NCBI GenBank assembly: GCA_016789485.1
Contig: JAEURE010000169.1
Span: 1 to 6,279 of the forward strand
Direction of reading: 5' to 3'
DNA length: 6,279 nt
Source of the DNA: Anaerolineales bacterium
GTDB lineage: Bacteria > Chloroflexota > Anaerolineae > Anaerolineales > Villigracilaceae
The first letter of the stretch is position 1. Every line of letters starts with the position of its first letter. The notes beneath the pieces were generated by a model. The model saw only the letters and a list, made by a program, of their open reading frames with translations. It had not been told where the DNA came from and made no database searches. Shown here in pieces: positions 1 to 5,988 of the stretch. The translations under genes were made by a program, and so were the position numbers.

Positions 1-1
1 A

Positions 2-1210
2 GCGCGTGAAAAACTTCTTTCGCATCTATCCGCGACGACAGTTGATTCTGTTTCAATAGACGTTTCCTCTGCCTTGGGCCGCATCACTGCTGCGGACGTT
101 TTTGCGCCGCACCCTCTGCCCGATTTCCAACGCACCACAGTGGATGGCTATGCTGTCCGAGCGCAGGATACCTTCGGCGCAACAGACTCATTGCCCGCTT
201 ATCTCAACCTCGTTGGAGAAGTGCCAATGGGCGACTCTCCAACCTTTGAAATTGCCGTAGGTCAATGTGCGTTGATTCATACGGGCGGTATGCTTCCCAA
301 TGGCGCAGACGCTGTCGTGATGCTTGAATACACCCAATCCGCACGCACAAATGAAATCGAAATCTTCAAATCCGTTGCGGATGGCGAAAATCTGATCCGC
401 ATTGGTGAGGATGTTGCGCAGAATCAATTGGTGATTCCAAGAGGCACCCAAATTCGTCCTGCAGAGATTGGCGGACTGATGGCGTTGGGAATCCTTAAGG
501 TTAATGTGGCGAAGGAGCCGCGCGTTGGATTGATTTCCACAGGGGACGAAGTCATCGACCCCGTACAAACTCCGCGGCCAGGGCAGGTGCGTGACATCAA
601 TTCATATACGCTTGGCGCGCTCGTCGAAAAAAGCGGAGGCGTAGCAGTCCGCTACGGAATTTTTGGAGACAGCTTCCAGCTTTTGAAAGAGGCGGCGGCG
701 AAGGCGCTTTTCGAATGTGACGTGGTTATCATCACCGCGGGCTCGTCCGCATCCACAAGAGATATGACCGCCGAAGTCATCCGCCAACTGGGCGAGCCGG
801 GTGTGCTTGTGCATGGCATCAACACACGCCCGGGAAAACCGACGATCTTGGGCGTATGCAATGGCAAAGCCGTTATCGGCTTACCGGGCAACCCCGTCAG
901 CGCGTTGGTGAATGGATATTTGTTCGTCGTGCCTGTTATTGAAAAACTGTTGGGGGCATCGCCAAAACCGAAAGCAACTGTGCAAGCCAAACTTACTGTG
1001 AATTTGCCTTCGCAAGCTGGCCGCGAAGATTGGTGGCCTGTGAAGTTAGTGGGCAGTGGGCAGTCGTCAGTGGTCAGTTATTCGGCTGAACCAATTTTTG
1101 GAAAATCAAACTTGATTTTCACATTGGCATCGGCTGACGGCTTGCTTCGCATTCACCCCGATGCGACAGGCTTGAGCGCAGGTGAGATGGTGGAAGTGGT
1201 GTTGATCTAA
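2..1210 (+). CDS. moeA: Molybdopterin molybdenumtransferase MoeA, 5' end cut by window edge
   Basis: MoeA inserts molybdate into adenylylated molybdopterin, the last step of basic molybdenum cofactor synthesis in the cytoplasm. The frame is open from base 2 to the TAA at 1208-1210, giving 402 residues; the usual length is about 400-410, so roughly ten N-terminal residues lie outside. A TTG at 74 is not the start, because the upstream codons already read as a normal MoeA N-terminus (AREKLLSHL, then ALGRITAADV). Counting from base 2, visible motifs are VDGYAVR (47-53), TGGMLPNGADAVV (94-106), the MogA-like domain from about 172 with STGDEV (179-184), AGSSAS (246-251), RPGKP (276-280) and GLPGNP (293-298), and the C-terminal domain IV from about 340 with FGKS. 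Domain IV holds a DNA heptamer repeat (residues 350-361). The stop overlaps the next start. The family assignment is firm; the substrate (Mo rather than W) is inferred. Confidence 0.95.
   Translation, partial: AREKLLSHLSATTVDSVSIDVSSALGRITAADVFAPHPLPDFQRTTVDGYAVRAQDTFGATDSLPAYLNLVGEVPMGDSPTFEIAVGQCALIHTGGMLPNGADAVVMLEYTQSARTNEIEIFKSVADGENLIRIGEDVAQNQLVIPRGTQIRPAEIGGLMALGILKVNVAKEPRVGLISTGDEVIDPVQTPRPGQVRDINSYTLGALVEKSGGVAVRYGIFGDSFQLLKEAAAKALFECDVVIITAGSSASTRDMTAEVIRQLGEPGVLVHGINTRPGKPTILGVCNGKAVIGLPGNPVSALVNGYLFVVPVIEKLLGASPKPKATVQAKLTVNLPSQAGREDWWPVKLVGSGQSSVVSYSAEPIFGKSNLIFTLASADGLLRIHPDATGLSAGEMVEVVLI
1048..1080 (+). repeat. Heptamer tandem repeat inside moeA
   Basis: Four adjacent 7-base units start with AGT: AGTGGGC at 1048 and 1055, AGTCGTC at 1062, AGTGGTC at 1069, then a partial AGTTA to 1080. 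They are read as part of MoeA domain IV, giving a Gly/Ser/Val-rich stretch (VGSGQSSVVSYS) between the VKL strand and AEPIFGKS. In MoeA proteins I recall, this link is shorter, so the repeat probably lengthens a surface loop. Similar heptamer arrays occur between genes in cyanobacteria (STRR) and, from memory, in Anaerolineae. Any link to those is inference. Confidence 0.75.
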
Positions 1211-1635
1211 TGGAATTCAAAAAAGATAAATTCACGATCTCAGATGATGTGTCCCGCCTCGATATCGATGCGATCTGCGATTTCCTCTCCTGCGCTTACT
1301 GGGCAGACAAACGTCCACGCCGCGTGATCGAACGTTCCATCAAGCACTCGTTGAATTTCGGTGTGTACGACGGCGAGAGACAAATTGGTTTTGCCCGCGT
1401 CGTGACTGACCACGCTACCTTCGCCTATCTCTGCGATGTCTTCATCCACGAAGACTACCGTGGACAATCTCTTGGCAAATGGATGATGGAATGTGTCATG
1501 GCGCACCCAGATCTGCAAGGACTCCGCCGCTGGAGCCTGGCCACCCGCGATGCCCACGGACTTTATCAGCAGTTCGGTTTCACCGAACTCTCCGACCCGT
1601 CGCTCTGGATGGAGAAATTTGATAGAACAGCATAA
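1210..1635 (+). CDS. GNAT-family N-acetyltransferase
   Basis: This is a 141-residue single-domain GNAT protein, expected to move an acetyl group from acetyl-CoA to an unknown amine in the cytoplasm. The fold is readable in order: N-terminal helix region with AYWADKRPR (29-37), the beta strands FGVYDGERQIGFARVVTD (50-67) and FAYLCDVFI (71-79), the acetyl-CoA motif A around YRGQSLGK (83-90), and the C-terminal GLYQQFGFTEL (117-127). The usual pyrophosphate loop is R/Q-x-x-G-x-G/A; here it reads R84-G-Q-S-L-G89, with Ser87 where Gly is normal. The ATG shares one base with the moeA stop (TAATG), and only a weak GGAA lies about 14 bases upstream, so translation is probably coupled to moeA. The substrate cannot be told from sequence, and a link to molybdenum cofactor is not implied by the family. 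Confidence 0.9.
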   Translation: MEFKKDKFTISDDVSRLDIDAICDFLSCAYWADKRPRRVIERSIKHSLNFGVYDGERQIGFARVVTDHATFAYLCDVFIHEDYRGQSLGKWMMECVMAHPDLQGLRRWSLATRDAHGLYQQFGFTELSDPSLWMEKFDRTA

Positions 1636-1668
1636 GCTGCACTGAGATAGTTGGCGGGTATGACTGCA

Positions 1669-1714
1669 CTATCGTAGAAGCCGCTGCTCAGTTAAAATCC
1701 GCTATCGTGGAAGC
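1669..1714. repeat. Imperfect 13-bp direct repeat between GNAT and antiporter genes
   Basis: CTATCGTAGAAGC at 1669-1681 recurs as CTATCGTGGAAGC at 1702-1714, 12 of 13 bases the same and 33 bases (about three helix turns) apart. A TAAAAT that could be a -10 box lies between them at 1693-1698, but no convincing -35 sits 16-18 bases before it. The rest of the 1636-1765 gap holds a short CTGCACT repeat (1637 and 1664) and no clear terminator. The repeat could be an operator for the antiporter gene or a decayed duplication. A role is unproven. Confidence 0.35.
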
Positions 1715-1765
1715 TAGGTATATCCTCCCTTTTGTAATTTATCCTTCATCCTCCAAAGGCCTCTC

Positions 1766-3736
1766 ATGCTCCTTGAACTCTTTCACAAACCAGTTGGCTT
1801 TTTCCTCATCGTCATGGCGATCATTCTCGTCACACCGCTCCTCTCCGAGCGGTTGAAGTTGCCAGGGATTATCGGCATTATTGTTGGCGGCATGCTCATC
1901 GGCCCGCATGGGTTTGGACTGCTGGAAGATAACGACCGCATTCAATTCCTTTCCACCATTGGCCTCGTGTATCTTATGTTCAGCGCAGGTCTTGAAGTGG
2001 ATATCAATCAGTTCATGAAAGTACGCACCCGCGCGCTGGTATTTGGCCTCATCACATTTGCATTCCCGCAGATTATGGGAATGGGACTCGGCTACATCCT
2101 CGGCCTAGACTGGCTGGGGATGATTCTGCTTGGTTCTGCCTTTGCCTCTCATACGCTCATAGCATTTCCAATTCTCACCAAGTTCGGTGTCACACGCAAC
2201 GAAGCGGTTGCGGTTACCACGGGCGCAACTGTCCTCACTGACATTGGCGCGTTCATTGTGCTTGCTGTTGTGCTGGGGGCACAGTCGGGCGGCGGCATCA
2301 CACTTGGATATTTCGTTCAACTGCTCGTCCTGTTGGTCATTTTTACCGCAGCCATTATCTTTGGCTTGCCTCGCCTTGGAAAATTCGTTTTTCAAAAACT
2401 TACCAGCCGCGCCGTCGAATTTCAATTTGTGATCGTTGCACTTTTCGTCGCCGCATTCACCGCAGAACTTATTGGCGTTCATGAAGTTGTCGGCGCATTC
2501 CTTGCAGGCCTTGCGGTCAATTCCATGCTGCCGCGTCACAGTCCTGTGGCTGGCCATGTTCTTTTCATCGGCGAATCATTTTTCATTCCAGTTTTTCTGC
2601 TGTACAGCGGCCTTATTACCGATCCGCTTACGTTTCTCAAAAGCCCACAGACTATCGTAGTTGCCATCGGCGTCACCATCGTCGCGTATGTCTCCAAACT
2701 CATCGCCGCGTGGATCACTGGCAAAATTTACAAATACACCAGATCCGAATTCTGGACCGTCTACGGTCTCTCCCATGCGCAGGCCGCGGTCACCATCCCT
2801 ACTCTGGTCATCGGCTTGGAAACTGGACTTTTTGACACCACCCTTTTCAATGCTGCCATCTTGATGATTCTCCTCACCTCGATCACTTCTCCTCTCGTCG
2901 TCCAGCGCTTCGCCCCTGACCTGAAAACTGCTTCGGAAGACAATGAGCAGGCGCCACTTTTTGGCAGAGTCCTCGTCCCAATTGCGGACTCGAAGAATTC
3001 TGAGGGTCTCGTCTCGCTTGCCAGTTTGCTTGCGAGTACATCGAAGGGAAAGGTGCTCGCCGTCAGTGTTGCAAAGGATATGGGTCCAGACAAGGAAAGC
3101 AGTTTCCTCCTCCACAAGGAAATGCTTGGGCGTGTTCAGGACGCCATGCAAGATCCCGATACAGAAATCGAACTCATCCCTCGCATGGCTTTGACACATG
3201 CCCACGGCATTCTGCACACCGCCGCCGAAGAAAACGCATCTCTTATCGTGATGGGTTGGCGCGGCAAACGCACATTGCGTGAAAATGTTCTTGGTTCGGT
3301 GTTGGATGAAGTTATCTGGGGTTCGAATACTCCCGTGCTTGTCGGGAAATTGTCTCTTCCGTTGAATAGTATGCAGCGTGTGATATTTCTTTTGCCGTCC
3401 AAGTCCGTTCCGCCAATAGCTTTGCGCCGCATGTTGGAGGCCAACCTCACGTTTGCAAAAGCGTTGAACGTTCCTCTTCTCATTCGTGCTGATTCAAGTT
3501 ACATGCAAACCCTGGAAGCCCTGCTTGTCGTCTGCAAAGTGGATCAGCCCGTTGAGTTGGAGATGCTTAAAGACCAGCTCAACCCCGATAAATTGGAGCA
3601 CGAGGCTGACAGCGATTTTATTGTTCTCCCAGGCTTTGGCTCTCGAAAACGCGTGGTGGATACACTCGGTAATATTCCCGAACAGATCGCCAAAGCATTT
3701 GACGGAAATCTAGCTATCCTGCATTTTGATAAATAA
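1766..3736 (+). CDS. CPA2-type cation/proton antiporter with C-terminal UspA domains
   Basis: This 656-residue inner-membrane protein exchanges a monovalent cation (Na+ or K+) for protons. Residues 1-390 are a Na_H_Exchanger domain of about a dozen hydrophobic helices, with the early LPGIIGIIVGGMLIGPHGFG stretch typical of CPA2. The ion-site helix carries T158-D159 (TVLTDIGAF); D159 matches the essential aspartate of the family, and K311 (YVSKLIAAW) is a likely partner of the NapA-type lysine. There is no RCK/TrkA-N Rossmann domain as in KefB/KefC. Instead, residues 399-527 form a UspA domain with the ATP-binding pattern G-x2-G-x9-G-S intact (G497, G500, G510, S511). Residues 536-656 look like a second Usp-type fold without that pattern. 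An AAAGG lies six bases before the ATG. The gene stands alone and ends at a strong hairpin. Ion choice, and control by ATP or AMP through the Usp domain, are inferred. Confidence 0.92.
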   Translation: MLLELFHKPVGFFLIVMAIILVTPLLSERLKLPGIIGIIVGGMLIGPHGFGLLEDNDRIQFLSTIGLVYLMFSAGLEVDINQFMKVRTRALVFGLITFAFPQIMGMGLGYILGLDWLGMILLGSAFASHTLIAFPILTKFGVTRNEAVAVTTGATVLTDIGAFIVLAVVLGAQSGGGITLGYFVQLLVLLVIFTAAIIFGLPRLGKFVFQKLTSRAVEFQFVIVALFVAAFTAELIGVHEVVGAFLAGLAVNSMLPRHSPVAGHVLFIGESFFIPVFLLYSGLITDPLTFLKSPQTIVVAIGVTIVAYVSKLIAAWITGKIYKYTRSEFWTVYGLSHAQAAVTIPTLVIGLETGLFDTTLFNAAILMILLTSITSPLVVQRFAPDLKTASEDNEQAPLFGRVLVPIADSKNSEGLVSLASLLASTSKGKVLAVSVAKDMGPDKESSFLLHKEMLGRVQDAMQDPDTEIELIPRMALTHAHGILHTAAEENASLIVMGWRGKRTLRENVLGSVLDEVIWGSNTPVLVGKLSLPLNSMQRVIFLLPSKSVPPIALRRMLEANLTFAKALNVPLLIRADSSYMQTLEALLVVCKVDQPVELEMLKDQLNPDKLEHEADSDFIVLPGFGSRKRVVDTLGNIPEQIAKAFDGNLAILHFDK

Positions 3737-3778
3737 AACAAAAGTGCCCGTCAAAAAGTTGACGGGCACTTTTGTTTT
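3735..3778. terminator. Bidirectional rho-independent terminator
   Basis: A perfect 20-bp inverted repeat (3735-3754 and 3759-3778) has a 4-base AAAG loop. The stem core is GTGCCCGTCAA, and the outer arms are A-rich on the left and T-rich on the right, so both strands end in a U-run. It overlaps the last two bases of the antiporter stop codon and lies 29 bases past the stop of the convergent hydrolase gene, so it can end both transcripts. Confidence 0.93.
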
Positions 3779-3806
3779 CGTAGGTCAGACTTGTATTTTT
3801 TTGTTT

Positions 3807-4880
3807 TTACTTCAAAATAAAATCGAAGAAGTCGATCGTCCTTCCCATGGCAGTATAAAAATTAGTGGCGATGTTATGGTTGTCGCCCTCGTAGGTGTAT
3901 AGATCTGCCACCCGGCCAACTGCGCGAGCCTGCTCGGCAAGACGGATGGAAAATTCCAGGGGGACATCCTCATCTTCGGTTCCGTGGTGCAGTTGCAGCG
4001 GTCCGGAAAGATCCGCGAGATATGAATTCGCAGAGACTGAATCCCAAAATGCTGGATTCTGCTCAGGTGTGCCATACTGTTCGATCCAGCTTGTCCGCCA
4101 GCCAACCCCGCGCGAGCTTGGCGATGGAGTGAACGAACCCGTTCGCCGCCAGTTGTACAACAGGTCTGGATACGAAGCGACCACGCCAGCCCAGATCACA
4201 CCAACTTTGATATCCTGTGAAATGACCATTGCACGCAAGGTTAAATAACCGCCCATGGAATGTCCCCACATGCCGATCTTTTCTGGGTTTACCTCGGGTA
4301 ATTTTTTGATGGACGCAACTGCGTTAAGTACATCGATTTGATAGCCTGGGTTGCCATACGCGCCTGTCGCTTCGCCCTCTGATTGATCATGTCCGCGATA
4401 ATCAATGCGGAAGACAACATACCCAGCTTTGGCGATCTCGTCTACATAATGGACATATCTTTCTGTTGTTCGATACACATCCGGGGGGATGTAGCCATGG
4501 TTGAATACAATGGCAGGCCATCCTCCATCGGGTGGTGTTCCGTTCGGTATGGTCAGCAGGGCGTAAATTTTCAATCCCTCTGAAAGATAATAAGCGTAAT
4601 AACGGCGATAGTTGAGTCCACGATCCAATTCCCTGACGATGGTTACGTCGCTGCCGGGATATTCTCCATTGCGAAGCCCAATAATGCTCATTGGGTTGGG
4701 AACAGGTGTAGCAGTTGGAGGCGGCGTTAATGTGAATGTGGATGTTGGAACAAAAGTGCCTGTACTGGACGCTGTGACTGCAGGCGTAATAGTAGATTGC
4801 GTTTCGGGCAAGGCCGCGTGTGTGGCGCATGCTGTTGCAAAAATTGCTGCAATCAAACTCACCAATAAGATTTTCCTCAT
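3807..4880 (-). CDS. Secreted lipoprotein alpha/beta hydrolase (prolyl oligopeptidase/dienelactone hydrolase-like)
   Basis: This 357-residue enzyme is exported and probably lipid-anchored. MRKILLVSLIAAIFATAC is a signal peptide with a lipobox-like end (ATA-C18). Residues 20-62 are a Thr/Pro-rich linker (TLTPPPTATPVPNP), and the hydrolase domain runs from about 64 to 357. It shows the oxyanion-hole stretch FNHGY (126-130), the nucleophile elbow GHSMGG with Ser208, the acid Asp303 in HGTEDEDVP (the usual place in G-T-x-D-x-x-V-P), and His335 in GDNHN, so the triad is complete. The fold suits cleavage of esters or short peptides outside the membrane; the actual substrate is unknown. A GAGGAAG Shine-Dalgarno (4887-4893) six bases before the ATG confirms the start. 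The gene lies downstream of the methyltransferase but behind a terminator, so it probably has its own promoter. The lipobox has Ala rather than Leu at -3, so plain secretion is an alternative. Confidence 0.9.
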   Translation of the reverse strand: MRKILLVSLIAAIFATACATHAALPETQSTITPAVTASSTGTFVPTSTFTLTPPPTATPVPNPMSIIGLRNGEYPGSDVTIVRELDRGLNYRRYYAYYLSEGLKIYALLTIPNGTPPDGGWPAIVFNHGYIPPDVYRTTERYVHYVDEIAKAGYVVFRIDYRGHDQSEGEATGAYGNPGYQIDVLNAVASIKKLPEVNPEKIGMWGHSMGGYLTLRAMVISQDIKVGVIWAGVVASYPDLLYNWRRTGSFTPSPSSRGVGWRTSWIEQYGTPEQNPAFWDSVSANSYLADLSGPLQLHHGTEDEDVPLEFSIRLAEQARAVGRVADLYTYEGDNHNIATNFYTAMGRTIDFFDFILK

Positions 4881-4893
4881 AATCTGCTTCCTC

Positions 4894-4936
4894 GGAAATA
4901 TAAGATTCGATAAAGATATATCTATTAAGAAAACAA
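4894..4936 (-). promoter_or_regulatory. Likely promoter region of the lipoprotein hydrolase gene
   Basis: These AT-rich 43 bases lie between the upstream terminator and the Shine-Dalgarno of the hydrolase gene. They include a perfect 10-base palindrome AGATATATCT (4914-4923) and several TATAAT-like hexamers on the minus strand. No pair with a good -35 at 16-18 bases stands out, so exact boxes are not called. A promoter is expected mainly because the terminator separates the two genes. Confidence 0.3.
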
Positions 4937-4963
4937 CAGGAGACGGTTTATTACCGACTCCTG
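4937..4963 (-). terminator. Rho-independent terminator of the methyltransferase gene
   Basis: An 11-bp stem (4937-4947 with 4953-4963) has one internal mismatch and a 5-base loop. Read on the minus strand, it is followed by TTGTTTTCTT. It begins 33 bases past the stop of the methyltransferase gene and precedes the hydrolase gene, so it splits the two into separate transcripts. Confidence 0.8.
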
Positions 4964-4995
4964 CTACTCGTTTACTTTTCTGTTGGTTTAATTTT

Positions 4996-5868
4996 TTATG
5001 CTTTTGCCGCAGCTTCCGCTTCCCGCAATTTTTCTGTTGCGCGGAAATACTTCAGATATTTCATCGAATTCGAGTCTTTGCCCAACAGCAAATCCGTGGC
5101 GCGGATGGCGCTGCCCAATTTGATCGGGTCAGTGATGGAGCAGGTTGCGCCTGCTTGCATCGCCAGGGAAAGGAAGGCTGCGTTGACGGAGTGTCTGTCT
5201 GGTAATCCGAAGGAGACATTGCTTGCGCCCAGGCTCATATTCACGCCAAATTCATTTCTGATCAACTCAATGGTTTTGATCGTGATCGTCGCAGCGGCGC
5301 TGTTATGCCCAACCGTCATCACCAATGGGTCAATGATAATGTCTTCTATGGGGATGCCCATCTTTGTGGCTCGTTCGATGATCTTGGCTGCGGCAGCGAG
5401 GCGTCCTTCTGGTGTGGGTGGGATGCCTTCATCGCCAATGGTCAACCCGATGACTGCTGCGCCTCTCTCTTTAACGATCGGCAGGACACTCGCCAATTGT
5501 TTTTCCTCCCCGTTGACAGAATTCACCAACGGCTTGCCTGGCGCAACACGAAGCCCAGCTTCCAAAATTTTCGGCTCATTGGAGTCAATGCACAGCGGCA
5601 CATCCACGACGGATTTGACAGCTTCCACTACCATCGGGATGATCTCCGCCTCGTCAATTTGCGGGTGGCCGACATTCACATCCAGAACATCCGCACCCCA
5701 CGCCACCTGTCGTGTGGCGAGTTGTTTGACGTACTCCATATTTTTTTCAACGAGTGCCACCCCGAGCTTTTTAATGCCTGTTGGGTTGATCTTCTCTCCG
5801 ATCATCACAAAAGGCTTGTCAATACCGATGACAACTTCCTTGCTGTTCGATTTAAGTATGGTATGCAT
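4996..5868 (-). CDS. Pterin-binding methyltransferase, AcsE/MtgA-like (methyltetrahydrofolate:corrinoid)
   Basis: This 290-residue cytoplasmic TIM-barrel protein belongs to the pterin-binding family that moves a methyl group between methyltetrahydrofolate and a corrinoid protein or cobalamin. It aligns well, from memory, with Moorella AcsE (262 residues). The barrel starts at about residue 20 (MIGEKINPTG, 22-31) and keeps LDVNVG (62-67), D95 in CIDSN, N116 in VNSVNG, D180 in IIIDPLV and N217 in GASNVSFG. These four match AcsE D75, N96, D160 and N199, which contact the pterin. FolP dihydropteroate synthase signatures are absent. A short Ala/Glu-rich helix ends the protein. The ATG follows GGAGGG (5872-5877) at a close spacing of about four bases. 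No corrinoid protein, reductive activator or CODH/ACS gene is visible nearby, so the partner is unknown: Wood-Ljungdahl pathway, methylamine or betaine demethylation, or methionine synthesis are all open. Confidence 0.88.
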   Translation of the reverse strand: MHTILKSNSKEVVIGIDKPFVMIGEKINPTGIKKLGVALVEKNMEYVKQLATRQVAWGADVLDVNVGHPQIDEAEIIPMVVEAVKSVVDVPLCIDSNEPKILEAGLRVAPGKPLVNSVNGEEKQLASVLPIVKERGAAVIGLTIGDEGIPPTPEGRLAAAAKIIERATKMGIPIEDIIIDPLVMTVGHNSAAATITIKTIELIRNEFGVNMSLGASNVSFGLPDRHSVNAAFLSLAMQAGATCSITDPIKLGSAIRATDLLLGKDSNSMKYLKYFRATEKLREAEAAAKA

Positions 5869-5889
5869 GTGCCCTCCGAATTAAATTAT

Positions 5890-5984
5890 GTCATTGCGAG
5901 GAGGGCGTACTTTGCCCGACGCGGCAATCTCCGTTGCTTTGTGCGAGATTGCCGCGAACGGAAGATCTCCGCTCTCGCAATAAC
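5890..5984. repeat. Palindromic intergenic repeat (GTCATTGCGAG type), cloverleaf-capable
   Basis: The outer arms GTCATTGCGAG (5890-5900) and CTCGCAATAAC (5974-5984) pair over 11 bases with one mismatch, which becomes a G-U pair in minus-strand RNA. Inside lie three hairpins: GGGC/GCCC (5903-5906 with 5914-5917), a perfect 12-bp stem CGCGGCAATCTC (5920-5931 with 5945-5956), and CGGA/TCCG (5959-5962 with 5968-5971). It starts four bases past the amidohydrolase stop and ends just before the ribosome binding site of the methyltransferase gene. Ends reading GTCATTGCGAG and inner GCAATCTC recall a repeat family spread over many bacterial genomes. It is non-coding and may be a small non-autonomous mobile element (inference). 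Confidence 0.85.
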
Positions 5985-5988
5985 GAAG

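Noticed and set aside
74..76. TTG as the start codon of moeA
   Set aside because: The frame stays open to base 2, and the 24 residues before the TTG read as the normal MoeA N-terminus, so the true start lies outside the window.
1048..1080. CRISPR-like repeat array
   Set aside because: The units are 7 bases, directly adjacent without spacers, and are read as part of a conserved gene.
2576..3217. Minus-strand open frame of 213 codons inside the antiporter gene
   Set aside because: It lies antisense to a gene with clear motifs, its product is charged and low in recognisable structure, and I see no ribosome binding site for it.
1766..3736. KefB/KefC glutathione-gated potassium efflux protein
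   Set aside because: It lacks the RCK Rossmann domain with its GxGxxG, and the ion-site motif is Thr-Asp rather than Gln-Asp; the tail is Usp-type instead.
4612..5205. Plus-strand open frame of 197 codons across the hydrolase/methyltransferase gap
   Set aside because: It is antisense to the ends of two real genes and crosses a terminator; the valine/glycine repeats in it are the mirror of the Thr/Pro linker of the lipoprotein.
4996..5868. Dihydropteroate synthase FolP
   Set aside because: FolP signatures are missing, while the AcsE-type pterin residues and the GASNVSFG stretch are present.
5890..5984. Cloverleaf as a tRNA or tRNA-like gene
   Set aside because: There is no T-loop GTTCGA-type sequence, no anticodon loop of proper size and no 7-bp acceptor stem; arm lengths do not fit.
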